A stretch of 64,000 nt of DNA from NCBI RefSeq assembly GCF_003332305.1, contig NZ_QOIO01000001.1, forward strand, positions 186,001 to 250,000. Direction: 5' to 3'. Positions 29,794-38,863 of the stretch are shown here, one piece after another. This stretch comes from Microvirga aerophila. GTDB lineage: Bacteria; Pseudomonadota; Alphaproteobacteria; Rhizobiales; Beijerinckiaceae. The stretch's first letter is position 1; the number at the start of each line of letters is the position of its first letter. A model generated the notes under the pieces. The model was not told where the DNA came from. It did no database searches and worked only from the letters and a program-made list of their open reading frames with translations. A program made the translations under genes and the position numbers.

Positions 29794-31496
29794 TACTTCG
29801 ATCCCCATGCGCCGAGACGCGACATCAGCGGGAAGGGCTGCGCCGGCGGCTCGAAACGCGGTACCACACCCAGAAGCGGCGCGACACGTTCGATGACGTT
29901 GCCGGTGACCGGGCCGGCGTTCCAGCCGGCGGTCGAGAAGCCGTAAGTGCCCTCAACGGCCTGCGGCTCGTCCATGATGGTCAGAAACACATATTTCGGC
30001 TTGTCCGCGGGCACCACCGCCGTGAAGGTCGTGAAGTTCTTGTTCTTGGAGTAGCGCCCGTTGATCACCTTCTCGGCGGTGCCGGTCTTGCCGCCCACGA
30101 AGAAGCCCGCGATCGCGGCCGAGGATGCGGACCCCTGCGGGACGGAAGCATTGAGGCGAAGCACGTAGCGCATGGCTTCGCTGGTCTCGGGCTTGAGAAC
30201 CTGCACGGCGTTCTGACGGGCCGCCGCCTCATCGCGTTTCAGGAAGGTGGGCTTGATGAGCGTGCCACCATTCACGAGTGATCCAACGGCCATGAGCGCC
30301 TGCAACGGCGCAACCGCGAGACCGTGGCCGAACGCGATGGTCATGGTGTTGAGCTCGCCCCAGCGCGGCGGAATGATCGGGGCTGCGTTCTCCGGAAGCT
30401 CGGTCTCCAGGCGGGACAACTGGCCCATCTTGCGCAGGAAGGCCTTGTGGCCTTCCACGCCGATGCCCAGCGCCATCTTGGCCGTGCCAATGTTGGACGA
30501 GTGCACGAAGACTTCCGGCGTGGTCAGAACGCGGTGGGTCGCGTGATAATCACCGATGGTGAACTTGCCGTAGCGCAGGCCCGACCGGGCATCGAAGGAC
30601 GAGTTGATGTTGTACTTGCCGGAATCGAGCGCCATGGCGACAGTCAGGGCCTTGAAGGTCGAGCCCATCTCGAAGACGCCGACATTGATGCGGTTGATGC
30701 GATCGTCGGTGAGTGCGTCAACCGGATTGTTCGGATCGTAATCGGGCAGCGACACCAGGGCGACGATTTCACCCGTGTTCACGTCCAGCACCGCGCCGGC
30801 GGTGGCCTTGGCCTTGAACTTGGCCATGCCCTTCTGGAGCTCGTCGCGCAGCGCATGCTGCACGCGCAGATCGAGGGAAAGCTGAACGGGCTTGAGGTCC
30901 GCGGCCGAAATGGCGAACCCGGCGCCATTCAGATCCTGCAGGCCCATGCTGTCGATATATTTTTCGATCCCGGCAATGCCCACATTATCCACGTTGGCAA
31001 AGCCCAGCACGTGCGCGGCGGCCTCGGCATTCGGATAAACGCGCTTGTTCTCGGGCAGGAACCCGACGCCCGGGATGCCGAGCCTGTGCACCTCGGCCTG
31101 CTGGCGCGGCGTGATCTCGCGCTTGACCCAGACGAAGCCCTTCTTGGTGCCGAGCTTGTTGCGCAGGTCGGTAGCGTCGAGGTCCGGCAGGACAGCCGTG
31201 AGAAGCTCGACCGCCTCGTCCTTGTCGACGATGTTGCGCGGCTCGGCGAAGACGGACACCATCTTTACGTCGGTGGCCAGAACGACGCCGTTGCGGTCGA
31301 CGATGTCGGGACGCGCGGCGGAGATTTCCGACGAGGCCGCACGGCGCACCCCGCTCGAATTGTCGCTCGTCACCGCAAGATAGACGAGCCTGCCGCCGAT
31401 CAGGCCGAACAGTCCCACGAAGCAAAGCGACGCGAGACGGACGCGCGCAGTGCTCTTGTCGACGCGCAGGCGAAACAGCTCGCGGGCATGAGTCAT
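29793..31496 (-). CDS. ftsI: Peptidoglycan transpeptidase FtsI (PBP3)
   Basis: 567-residue septal class B penicillin-binding protein. A short basic cytoplasmic end and one membrane helix (LCFVGLFGLIGGRLVYLAV) precede the dimerisation domain and a transpeptidase domain with active-site STFK (about 279-282), SSN (333-335) and KTGT (470-473). Two starts are possible. The ATG at 31496 has AAGGGGAG just ahead and is used here. A GTG at 31565 would overlap the ftsL stop (GTGA) and add 23 residues, but has no ribosome-binding site of its own. Confidence 0.95.
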   Translation of the reverse strand: MTHARELFRLRVDKSTARVRLASLCFVGLFGLIGGRLVYLAVTSDNSSGVRRAASSEISAARPDIVDRNGVVLATDVKMVSVFAEPRNIVDKDEAVELLTAVLPDLDATDLRNKLGTKKGFVWVKREITPRQQAEVHRLGIPGVGFLPENKRVYPNAEAAAHVLGFANVDNVGIAGIEKYIDSMGLQDLNGAGFAISAADLKPVQLSLDLRVQHALRDELQKGMAKFKAKATAGAVLDVNTGEIVALVSLPDYDPNNPVDALTDDRINRINVGVFEMGSTFKALTVAMALDSGKYNINSSFDARSGLRYGKFTIGDYHATHRVLTTPEVFVHSSNIGTAKMALGIGVEGHKAFLRKMGQLSRLETELPENAAPIIPPRWGELNTMTIAFGHGLAVAPLQALMAVGSLVNGGTLIKPTFLKRDEAAARQNAVQVLKPETSEAMRYVLRLNASVPQGSASSAAIAGFFVGGKTGTAEKVINGRYSKNKNFTTFTAVVPADKPKYVFLTIMDEPQAVEGTYGFSTAGWNAGPVTGNVIERVAPLLGVVPRFEPPAQPFPLMSRLGAWGSK

Positions 31497-31561
31497 GATG
31501 CTCCCCTTGGAAGGAGCGCTTTGACCCTGCAGATCGGAATCGGGATGTTGCAGCACAGGCG

Positions 31562-31957
31562 TCACCGTTTCGGGGTTTGCGTCGTCGGAGTGCGAGATTC
31601 GCTCTTCTTGTCCTTCGGCGTCGCAGTCGGCTCAAGGAGCCCGAGCGCCTCGAGCTTGCGGCCGATCCCGTCCTCCCGCTCAGGCCGGTTCGGAAGATCG
31701 GACAGGCGCGCCAATTGCTGTATCTTCAGGGGCTGCAGGTCGAGGTGCTGGCCGACCGCATCCTGCAGGCGATCGGGCCTGTCCAGATATTGCCATTCGG
31801 CCTGCAGCACCGCGATGATGTCGCGTTCGCGCTGCACCTTGGATTTGAGCTTCGCCACCTGCTCCACGTAGTAGAGCGTCTCGTACTTGACCGAATAGGC
31901 ATAGATCGCCGACGCAAACAGCGCCGTGATCGCAATGATATGAAGCAATCGGATCAC
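31562..31957 (-). CDS. ftsL: Cell division protein FtsL
   Basis: 131-residue bitopic divisome protein. The membrane helix [20 protein letters not shown] is at the N-terminus, followed by a periplasmic coiled coil (about 28-60, ending [14 protein letters not shown], the most conserved part of the family) and a polar, Pro/Lys-rich tail. Identity rests on this pattern and on the position between rsmH and ftsI, since FtsL sequences diverge strongly. The start overlaps the rsmH stop by four bases. Confidence 0.93.
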   Translation of the reverse strand: MIRLLHIIAITALFASAIYAYSVKYETLYYVEQVAKLKSKVQRERDIIAVLQAEWQYLDRPDRLQDAVGQHLDLQPLKIQQLARLSDLPNRPEREDGIGRKLEALGLLEPTATPKDKKSESRTPTTQTPKR

Positions 31958-33003
31958 CGGCGCCCTCCCCGTCTTTCGGCTGTTTGCGGCAGTTCGGCCA
32001 GCATGGTGATGGCGCTCAGCGGCTCCTGCGCGGGCGCGTCCGTGCGCGCTCCGGCCCGGAGCTTGGCGGACCGCGCGCGTGGATTGCGCGCGATCTCCTG
32101 GTCACTCGGCCCGATCGGACCTCTGGTGATCGCATCGAAGGTCGGCTGCGCGGCGGCAGTCGTCGGCAGGTGCCGCGATCCGGAAGGGGCGCGCCCCGTG
32201 CGGACCGAGAAGAACTGCTTCACGATCCGATCTTCGAGGGAATGAAACGTGACGACCACGAGACGCCCGCCCGGCTTCAGGATGCGTTCGGCCGCATGCA
32301 GCGCCCGAACCAGTTCGCCGAGCTCGTCGTTCACCGCGATGCGCAGTCCCTGGAACACCCGGGTGGCGGGATGAATGCCGTTGGGCTCCTGCCGGATCAG
32401 CGAGGCGATGAGATCCGCAAGCTGCCTCGTGGTCTCGAAAGGTTGCCGACGGCGAGTCTCGATAACGGCGCGCGCTACCGCACGGGCGCGACGCTCCTCG
32501 CCGTAATGGTAGAAGATGTCCGCAAGCTCGGCCTCGGACGACTCGTTCACCAGATCCGCGGCGCTTGGCCCTTCCTGCTCCATGCGCATGTCGAGAGGGC
32601 CGTCGTTGCGAAACGAGAAGCCTCGCTCCGCTTCGTCGAGCTGCATGGACGACACGCCGATGTCGAGCACTACGCCATCGACGCTCTCGTGGCCCTGCGA
32701 TGTGGCGATGGTATCGAGATCCCCGAAGCGTCCGGGAACGAGAACGAGGCGCTTCTTCAATTTCGCCACGAGCGCGGTGCCGCCCGCGATGGCATCAGGA
32801 TCCCTGTCGATGCCGATGACCGTGTTGTGGGAATGAGCATCGATAATGGCGCGCGTGTATCCGCCAGCGCCGAACGTGCCGTCTATGAACATGCCGCCGC
32901 GCTTGACATCAAGCGCCGTGCAGACCTCCGCCAGAAGCACAGGAACGTGACGGGTCGGTCCGCCAGCGGCTCCGGCTCCTGGGCCGTCGCCGCGTCCCAT
33001 CAT
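31954..33003 (-). CDS. rsmH: 16S rRNA (cytosine1402-N4)-methyltransferase RsmH
   Basis: 349-residue SAM-dependent enzyme that methylates C1402 in the ribosomal P site. [10 protein letters not shown] (about 18-28) and the SAM-binding [13 protein letters not shown] (41-53) start the protein; [26 protein letters not shown] and [12 protein letters not shown] are family hallmarks. I start at the ATG at 33003, which overlaps the mraZ stop by four bases. The frame runs open upstream through mraZ to 33666, but that extension is an artefact with no homology. Confidence 0.97.
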   Translation of the reverse strand: MMGRGDGPGAGAAGGPTRHVPVLLAEVCTALDVKRGGMFIDGTFGAGGYTRAIIDAHSHNTVIGIDRDPDAIAGGTALVAKLKKRLVLVPGRFGDLDTIATSQGHESVDGVVLDIGVSSMQLDEAERGFSFRNDGPLDMRMEQEGPSAADLVNESSEAELADIFYHYGEERRARAVARAVIETRRRQPFETTRQLADLIASLIRQEPNGIHPATRVFQGLRIAVNDELGELVRALHAAERILKPGGRLVVVTFHSLEDRIVKQFFSVRTGRAPSGSRHLPTTAAAQPTFDAITRGPIGPSDQEIARNPRARSAKLRAGARTDAPAQEPLSAITMLAELPQTAERRGGRR

Positions 33004-33497
33004 CGTTCCTGTACTCCTGGTGAGGTTCCCTGCACCATACGTGGCTCCGTTCCTCGGGCGCCCAAAGATTTCTTCAGGTCTCTGACCTTCGTGCGCGCCT
33101 CCTCCAAGTGCGCACGGAAATGCTCCGGTTCCCAAATCTGGAACTTGTGACCAAGGCCCACGAACGTCACTGCATCCGCAATCCCGGCATGTACTTTCAC
33201 TGAGTCCGTCAGGATGACACGCCCCTCCGGATCGACTTTGAGGATTTCGCTGGTTCCGAACAACGCCGTCGACAGCTGATCCCGCTCGTCCGAATAGGGC
33301 GACATCGTCGACAAGAACGTGTCGATCTCGTTCAGAAGCACATTGCCGCCCGCGTCCAGCGCCGGCGCGTCGAGCGCCGGATGCACGTAGAGCCCCTCGA
33401 AACCGTCCCTGGCGAGCACCGCCCGGAAGGATGCTGGAATCGAGACGCGACCCTTCGAGTCCAACTTGTTGGTGAAATTGGAAACGAAGCGGTTCAT
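33000..33497 (-). CDS. mraZ: Transcriptional regulator MraZ
   Basis: 165-residue DNA-binding protein, first gene of the dcw cluster. It has two SpoVT/AbrB-like halves: [16 protein letters not shown] (about 10-25) and [17 protein letters not shown] (about 84-100), the repeated DxxGR motif. MraZ rings bind tandem TGGGR repeats and repress their own operon in E. coli. Such repeats are present 150 bases upstream (33646-33680), so autoregulation is likely here. Confidence 0.97.
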   Translation of the reverse strand: MNRFVSNFTNKLDSKGRVSIPASFRAVLARDGFEGLYVHPALDAPALDAGGNVLLNEIDTFLSTMSPYSDERDQLSTALFGTSEILKVDPEGRVILTDSVKVHAGIADAVTFVGLGHKFQIWEPEHFRAHLEEARTKVRDLKKSLGARGTEPRMVQGTSPGVQER

Positions 33498-33645
33498 CGG
33501 CCGCAGCTTGCGCGCTCCTGATAGTCAGCCCCCCGACAGATCGACCGGACCTGCCGCCGCCCGCAGCCAGTGAGAACGCTTCATTCCGATCGAGGACCTC
33601 GTCGCTTTTTGAGCGCTTGACGACCCCTTCGGAAGACACCGTCGG

Positions 33646-33680
33646 CGGGATGATTTGGGATAACATGGGATGATATGGTC
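33646..33680. promoter_or_regulatory. Putative MraZ operator: four repeats at 10-bp spacing
   Basis: On the plus strand CGGGA, TGGGA, TGGGA and TGGTC start at 33646, 33656, 33666 and 33676, separated by five-base spacers TGATT, TAACA and TGATA. The central two are perfect. In E. coli MraZ binds TGGGN repeats with five-base spacers, the same geometry. Here the motif reads on the strand opposite to mraZ and overlies the -10 and spacer of the promoter at 33657-33685, fitting repression. Confidence 0.65.
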
Positions 33681-33685
33681 GTCAA
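33657..33685 (-). promoter_or_regulatory. Candidate promoter of the mraZ-ftsZ operon
   Basis: TTGACG and TATCCC on the minus strand with a 17-base spacer, interleaved with the MraZ repeats. The expected transcript start is near 33650, leaving a 5' leader of about 150 bases before mraZ. The 313-base gap between mraZ and rnpB holds nothing else that I recognise. Confidence 0.5.
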
Positions 33686-33810
33686 CGGAGCGGGGCTGTA
33701 TGGCGAAGCCTCCTGGGAGGCCTCCCACATCAGAGTCCTTTAGGGTTAATGAATCGTAAGCATGGCAACGGTTTGGGCGTGCTTTTGCAAAAAACCTAGG
33801 CAAAGAGCGG

Positions 33811-34206
<396 letters not shown>

Positions 34207-34210
34207 TGCG

Positions 34211-34239
34211 ATGTGGTGCACAAAGCAGGTGCGCGTCAA
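34211..34239 (-). promoter_or_regulatory. rnpB: Candidate rnpB promoter
   Basis: On the minus strand TTGACG (34239-34234), a 17-base spacer, and CCACAT (34216-34211). The -35 is strong and the -10 poor, but the spacing puts the start at about 34205, exactly where the P1 stem begins. Confidence 0.5.
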
Positions 34240-34378
34240 GGCCATACGTTCGTTCGACCACCTGTCTTCCGGGAGCGAGGGATCGATTATCACAATCTAT
34301 GCAAAAGGCCGGGCTCTGCATGGCCTGGCCTTGTCGTTCGACCACAAACCTCAATGAACCGGTGGTCTTAGTATCGAT

Positions 34379-35161
34379 TTACTCCGCGGTCGCGATGATC
34401 GTCTTCACCTTGCTGCAATAGGCGCGTGATGCACTGGTCATCGTCTGCGTCCTCAGGCCGAATTGATACCGCAGGATTGTTCCGCAGGTATCGCCGCCTG
34501 CAAGGCGGTGGGCCATGGCCAAATATTTCAGGCCGTACCGCAGGTTGGTTTCCGCATCGAGCAGCCCGGAGGCGTCGCCCTTGTAGCCGAGGGACTGGGC
34601 GGTACGGAAGTTGACCTGGGTAAGGCCAAGATTGACCCCGTTGCGGGCATTGGCGTTGTAGCGGCTCTCGATACGCACCACAGCATCGGCCAGTCCGAAC
34701 GGTACGTCGTTCTCCGAGGCATATTGGGCTATCAGCGGCTTAAGGGCATTCGCCCGAACAGCGTCCGCCTGCCGGGGCCTCATGCGGGCATCCGGCTTGA
34801 TCAGTTCCAGAGCCGAGGTCTGTTCCGCATCCTGCTCCTTGGCCTTTGCGACGGCGCCTGCCGCTGCGGCTTGAGCCTCATCGCCCTGTGCCGGCGACGA
34901 AGCAGACGCTTTCGCGGTCTTTCTAGCTGGATCCTTGTCGGCCTTGGCGGTTTTCTTGGACGGGGGTGAGGCTTCGGTCGCCTCGATTGCAGCCGCTTCT
35001 GGCTGCGCCTCCGCAGCTTGGGAAGCCTCGATGACGACTGCTTCGGGAAGAATGACGCTGGACCCCTCGCCCCCTTCGGCATTGACCGGGGTCGTAATCA
35101 CAAGTGCAATTGCTCCCATTGCCGCAATTATCGACGTTCTCAGCAAAGGGGGCAATGTCAT
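34379..35161 (-). CDS. Lytic transglycosylase domain protein
   Basis: 260-residue exported protein. A signal segment (about 6-28, ending TTPVNA) precedes a low-complexity region rich in Ala, Glu and Lys (40-115), then an SLT-type domain from 140 on. The catalytic Glu is in VVRIESRYN (Glu about 165), followed by GVNLGLTQVNFRTAQSLGY and NLRYGLKYLAMAHRLAGG. It cleaves the MurNAc-GlcNAc bond to give 1,6-anhydroMurNAc ends. I start at the ATG at 35161, with GGAG upstream, because an earlier in-frame start would displace the signal sequence. It lies upstream of rnpB on the same strand. Confidence 0.9.
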   Translation of the reverse strand: MTLPPLLRTSIIAAMGAIALVITTPVNAEGGEGSSVILPEAVVIEASQAAEAQPEAAAIEATEASPPSKKTAKADKDPARKTAKASASSPAQGDEAQAAAAGAVAKAKEQDAEQTSALELIKPDARMRPRQADAVRANALKPLIAQYASENDVPFGLADAVVRIESRYNANARNGVNLGLTQVNFRTAQSLGYKGDASGLLDAETNLRYGLKYLAMAHRLAGGDTCGTILRYQFGLRTQTMTSASRAYCSKVKTIIATAE

Positions 35162-35360
35162 CCACAAGCTCCAGCAGGTTGATAGGCAGGTACAGCGTTC
35201 GGTGGAGGCCAATTAAGGCGAAGATGTGGCACGCCTATTGGCAAATGTGGCGGAGATAGACTGGAGCTTAACCATACTATTGTTTGTTTTAGGCCACTTT
35301 GCTGGGGGTACCCCGCCCACGTCCAAGCCGGAAAATTTTCTACGGAAAAACTGTTTACTG

Positions 35361-35385
35361 GGAACTGTTTTAATTGTGGCGAGTT
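35361..35385 (+). promoter_or_regulatory. Weak EcfG-type promoter candidate before the glycine-zipper gene
   Basis: GGAAC, 17 bases, GTT, with A rather than C before GTT. It is 69 bases upstream of the lipoprotein start, in the divergent gap with the transglycosylase gene. Small glycine-zipper proteins are often in the general stress regulon, which adds slight support. Confidence 0.35.
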
Positions 35386-35453
35386 GGCGAGAGCGTAAGG
35401 CCAAGCTAAGTAGGGCTGGGCCGCCTACAGCCCGCAAGACAAGGGAAGCTTCC

Positions 35454-35732
35454 ATGAAAAAGATCATCACAGCGATTGCCGCCGGCGCCCTCACCCTCTC
35501 GATGGCTGCCTGCAACACCCCTGGCGAGCGGGCCGTTGGCGGCGCCGCGATCGGTGGCCTGGCGGGTGCCGCCATCGGCGGCGCGGCGACGGGCCGTGGC
35601 AGCGGCGCTCTCGCGGGCGCGGCGATCGGTGCTGCCGGCGGCGCGATCGTCGGTGCGTCCACCGCCCCGCGCGGCCCGGCCTGCCCCTATGGCACCTATC
35701 AGGACGCTTACGGCAACATCTATTGCCGCTAA
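35454..35732 (+). CDS. Glycine-zipper lipoprotein
   Basis: 92-residue small lipoprotein. A Lys-rich start and hydrophobic stretch end in a MAAC lipobox with Cys at 20. Residues about 29-66 are a Gly/Ala zipper built of repeated AAIGG, AGAAIG units that would span or associate with a membrane. The C-terminus has two cysteines in ACPYGTYQDAYGNIYCR, a tail common in rhizobial small lipoproteins. I start at the ATG at 35454 with AAGGGAAG upstream, since the frame is open far upstream without homology. Role unknown, perhaps envelope stability under stress. Confidence 0.85.
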   Translation: MKKIITAIAAGALTLSMAACNTPGERAVGGAAIGGLAGAAIGGAATGRGSGALAGAAIGAAGGAIVGASTAPRGPACPYGTYQDAYGNIYCR

Positions 35733-35753
35733 TCGCACCTGAATTTCAGTTCG

Positions 35754-35789
35754 AGGGGCCGGGATCTGATCTCGGCCCCTTTCCTTTTG
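35754..35789 (+). terminator. Rho-independent terminator
   Basis: Eight-bp stem AGGGGCCG / CGGCCCCT with an 11-base interior that can form a GATC/GATC extension, followed by TTCCTTTT. It stands 21 bases after the glycine-zipper gene. Confidence 0.85.
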
Positions 35790-35818
35790 ACGGGTCTTGA
35801 GCGTACCAATCACTCACG

Positions 35819-36544
35819 ATGATACAGACGATTTGGGGCAAGTTGAGCGGCGCCGGCATCGGCCTGGCGCTTGGAGGGCCGATTGGCGCACTGCTGGGCG
35901 GCGTCGCCGGCCATGTGCTCGTCGACCGCGAGGGCGCCATTTTCGGACGCCCTCCCCGCGATGTCATGTTCACCATGGGCTTGGTTGCCCTCGCGGCCAA
36001 GATGGCGAAAGCCGACGGCATCGTGGTGGACCGGGAGATCAAGGCCTTCGAACAGGTGGTCGAAGTGCCCGACGAGGAACATGAAAGGGTGAGCCGGCTG
36101 TTTCGCCTCGCCATGGAAACGACGGAAGGGTTCGAGGCTTATGCTCGCCAGATCGGGGACGCGTTCAAGGACGAGCCCGCGTTGTTGGAGGATGTGGTCG
36201 ACGGGCTGTTCCACATCGCCAAGGCCGACGAGGCCGTGCACGAAGCCGAATTCGCCTATGTGCGCGACGTGGCGACGATCTTTGGTTTCACGCCGGCCGA
36301 TTTCGAGCGCATCGCCGCGCGGCACGTGCGCCGGGCGGATGATCCCTATCTGATCATCAAGGCCGACAGGGACATGAGCGACGAGGACCTCAAACGCCAC
36401 TACCGCAGGCTCGTGGCGGAGAACCATCCGGATCGCGAGATCGCCCGAGGATTGCCTCCGGAGGCCGTGAAGATCGCAACCGAGCGCCTGGCCACCATCA
36501 ATGCCGCGTGGGAGCAGATCGCAGCCGAGCGGAATATCAGGTGA
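35819..36544 (+). CDS. djlA: TerB / DnaJ-domain co-chaperone (DjlA-like)
   Basis: 241 residues. A short glycine-rich hydrophobic N-terminus (IGLALGGPIGALLGGVAGHVL, split by glycines) may act as a membrane anchor. Residues about 45-170 form a helical TerB domain with two similar acidic halves, and the C-terminus is a J domain with HPD at 203-205, needed to stimulate DnaK ATPase. This is the DjlA arrangement of membrane-bound DnaK partners. The amidase gene begins four bases after its stop, so they are cotranscribed. Confidence 0.9.
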   Translation: MIQTIWGKLSGAGIGLALGGPIGALLGGVAGHVLVDREGAIFGRPPRDVMFTMGLVALAAKMAKADGIVVDREIKAFEQVVEVPDEEHERVSRLFRLAMETTEGFEAYARQIGDAFKDEPALLEDVVDGLFHIAKADEAVHEAEFAYVRDVATIFGFTPADFERIAARHVRRADDPYLIIKADRDMSDEDLKRHYRRLVAENHPDREIARGLPPEAVKIATERLATINAAWEQIAAERNIR

Positions 36545-36548
36545 CCTG

Positions 36549-37316
36549 ATGAACGGTCCGCTTGCCCCTGAAAGTCCTGTTGCGGCGAAAGTCTTTCCTT
36601 CGCCCAACCACGGAGAGCGCAAGGATAATGCCCGTCCCAGCATGATCATCCTGCACTATACGGGCATGCCTGACGAAGGCGAAGCTCTGCAATGGCTGAG
36701 CAATCCCGTGTCGCAGGTATCGGCCCACTATTTCGTCTTCTCCGATGGGCGTGTTCTGCAGATGGTGCCGGAGACGCGTCGGGCCTGGCATGCCGGCATC
36801 TCCTCCTGGGATGGCGAGGTCGACATCAACTCCCACTCGGTCGGGATCGAGATCGCCAATCCCGGCCATCCAGGTGGCCTGCCCCCTTTTCCTGACGCGC
36901 AGATCGACAGCGTTGCGGCCCTGACCAAGGATATAGCGACCCGGTGGCGGATCCCTGCCGTCCGAGTCCTCGGCCACTCCGACATTGCGCCTGGCCGCAA
37001 GCTCGATCCGGGTGAGGCCTTCCCGTGGGAGCGCCTGCATCGGGAAGGCGTGGGCCATTGGGTCCCGCCGGCCCCCGTCCGGGATGGGCGCTTCTTCTCC
37101 CGTGGGGACCAAGGCATGCCCATTGAGGCCCTTCAGGCCATGCTGGTCATGTATGGCTACGGTTTGAGGATCAACGGCGTCTTCGACGAAGACACCGAGA
37201 AGGTCGTGGCAGCCTTCCAGCGCCATTTCCGGCCGGAGCGCGTCGATGGGGTCGCCGATGCCTCGACCATCACCACTCTGAGGGACCTGATCGCCAAGCG
37301 CCCAAGCGCCGCATGA
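36549..37316 (+). CDS. N-acetylmuramoyl-L-alanine amidase with peptidoglycan-binding domain (AmiD-like)
   Basis: 255 residues. An Amidase_2 domain (about 30-160) has the zinc ligands His36 in IILHYTG, His143 in LGHSDIAPG and Asp153 in KLDPGEAF; a PG_binding_1 domain (about 180-250) with MPIEALQAMLVMYGYGL and AFQRHF follows. It cleaves the MurNAc-L-Ala bond. I see no signal peptide, so it may act in the cytoplasm on anhydro-muropeptides, as AmpD does, or be exported by another path. I choose the ATG at 36549, four bases after djlA; an earlier in-frame start lies inside djlA. Confidence 0.92.
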   Translation: MNGPLAPESPVAAKVFPSPNHGERKDNARPSMIILHYTGMPDEGEALQWLSNPVSQVSAHYFVFSDGRVLQMVPETRRAWHAGISSWDGEVDINSHSVGIEIANPGHPGGLPPFPDAQIDSVAALTKDIATRWRIPAVRVLGHSDIAPGRKLDPGEAFPWERLHREGVGHWVPPAPVRDGRFFSRGDQGMPIEALQAMLVMYGYGLRINGVFDEDTEKVVAAFQRHFRPERVDGVADASTITTLRDLIAKRPSAA

Positions 37317-37411
37317 CAACAACTGCCGCATGACAAAGAGTTAACTCGAATCCAGGTGAGATTTCGGTCACAATCCCAAAGTTGGACGGCAGGTCCCAAG
37401 GGGGTTTTCCG

Positions 37412-38854
37412 GTGCGTCGGGTTTGGGTCTATCTGTTGATGATGCTGGCGGTGGCCGGCATCGCGGGGTTTTTCTTATGGCAGCCGACGGGCGGCAACGC
37501 TTCGGACGCGGCATACCGGCTCGCATCGATCGACCGGGGCCCCATCACGGCAAGCGTCCGGGCGACCGGAACGCTGAGCCCGGTGACAACCGTTCTAGTC
37601 GGATCGCAGCTTTCCGGCCAGGTGGTGGAAATTCTCGCCGACTACAACACACCGGTCAAACAGGGCCAGGTGGTGGCTCGCCTGTATTCCGAACAGATCA
37701 AGTCCCGCCGCGACGCCGCCCAGGCGGATCTCGCCCAAGCCAGGGCCGACCGGGACACCAAGAGCGCGCAAATCGATAAGGCGAAGTCAGCACTCGCCCG
37801 CTCCGAAGCCCTGGCGGACGACCTCGCGGCGCAACGCGACCGCGCTCAAGCGCAGCTCGCGGAGGCGCAGCGCAATTTCGATCGGCAAGCGGAACTCGTG
37901 AAACGCGCCGCCGCAACACAAAACGCTCTGGACCAGTCGGAAACCCAACTCGACATTCAGAAGGCAACTCTCGCCTCGGCCGACGCGCAGATCGCCTCGA
38001 ACCATGCCGAAGCTGCTGGTCTCAAAGCCGATATCGCGCTGGCGGAAGCAGGGGTTAAATCGGCCGAGGCGGTCATTCTCCAGCGTCAGGCAAAGCTGAG
38101 GGATATCGAGATCGATCTTGCGCGCACGGACGTTCGCTCCCCTGTCGACGGTGTTGTGGTCAAACGCGACATCGAACTGGGCCAGACCGTTGCTGCCTCT
38201 CTATCGGCCCCGACTCTTTTCACCATCGCGCAGGACCTGCGGGAGATCGACATCTACGCCAATATTGACGAGGCGGATGTAGGCCGCCTGAAGGCTAGAC
38301 AGAGCGTCAGCTTCACGGTCAATGCCTATCCGAACCGCACCTTCGGCGGCACGGTGCGAATGGTGCGCCTTGGAGCCCAGACGGTTCAGAATGTCGTGAC
38401 CTATACGGCGGTGATCGGCGTTACGAACCCTGATCAGGCGCTCCTGCCTGGCATGACGGCCAACCTTCAGATCGTCACGGATGAGCGGGAGGATGTGCTG
38501 CGCATTCCCAACGCGGCGCTGCGCTTCCGCCCCGCCGGAACGTCCGCACCCGCATCCGTGCGGGGTCCTGCGTCGGAAGCTCAGGGCGTGGCCCGAACAG
38601 CAAAGCGCAAAAGCGCCACAATGGATGCCCCGGACGACGGAACCGATGGGCGAATCTACCAGCCTGGTCCTGACAACAACCCGCAAGCGGTGGCGGTTCG
38701 ACTCGGGGTGACGGACGGCAATTATACCGAGATCCTGCGAGGAGACGTGCAGGAGGGCGCAGCCATCATCATCGGCGGCGCACGCACGGGTTCCACGGCG
38801 GACCCCAATGGGTCCGAGCGGAGTCCCCGCCCACGCCCCCCGCGCATGTTCTAA
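37412..38854 (+). CDS. macA: MacA-type periplasmic adaptor of an ABC efflux pump
   Basis: 480-residue membrane fusion protein. One N-terminal helix (VWVYLLMMLAVAGIAGFFLW), then a lipoyl-like half (VGSQLSGQVVEILADYNTPVKQGQVVARL), an Ala/Gln-rich coiled-coil hairpin (about 85-225), the second lipoyl half (RSPVDGVVVKRDIELGQTV) and beta-barrel and proximal domains. Residues about 375-425 are a low-complexity Ala/Pro/Lys insertion. I start at GTG 37412, with AAGGGGG upstream; a TTG at 37382 is in frame but lacks a site. Spaced ten bases from the ATPase gene, so one operon. Confidence 0.9.
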   Translation: MRRVWVYLLMMLAVAGIAGFFLWQPTGGNASDAAYRLASIDRGPITASVRATGTLSPVTTVLVGSQLSGQVVEILADYNTPVKQGQVVARLYSEQIKSRRDAAQADLAQARADRDTKSAQIDKAKSALARSEALADDLAAQRDRAQAQLAEAQRNFDRQAELVKRAAATQNALDQSETQLDIQKATLASADAQIASNHAEAAGLKADIALAEAGVKSAEAVILQRQAKLRDIEIDLARTDVRSPVDGVVVKRDIELGQTVAASLSAPTLFTIAQDLREIDIYANIDEADVGRLKARQSVSFTVNAYPNRTFGGTVRMVRLGAQTVQNVVTYTAVIGVTNPDQALLPGMTANLQIVTDEREDVLRIPNAALRFRPAGTSAPASVRGPASEAQGVARTAKRKSATMDAPDDGTDGRIYQPGPDNNPQAVAVRLGVTDGNYTEILRGDVQEGAAIIIGGARTGSTADPNGSERSPRPRPPRMF

Positions 38855-38863
38855 GGGTTCGCG

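Noticed and set aside
33004..33666. N-terminal extension of the rsmH frame across mraZ
   Set aside because: The extension has no homology, overlaps mraZ in another frame, and the ATG at 33003 gives a normal RsmH coupled to mraZ.
33736..33750. CtrA-like box upstream of mraZ (TTAA-N7-TAAG)
   Set aside because: Two mismatches in the second half-site of TTAA-N7-TTAA; too weak to claim.
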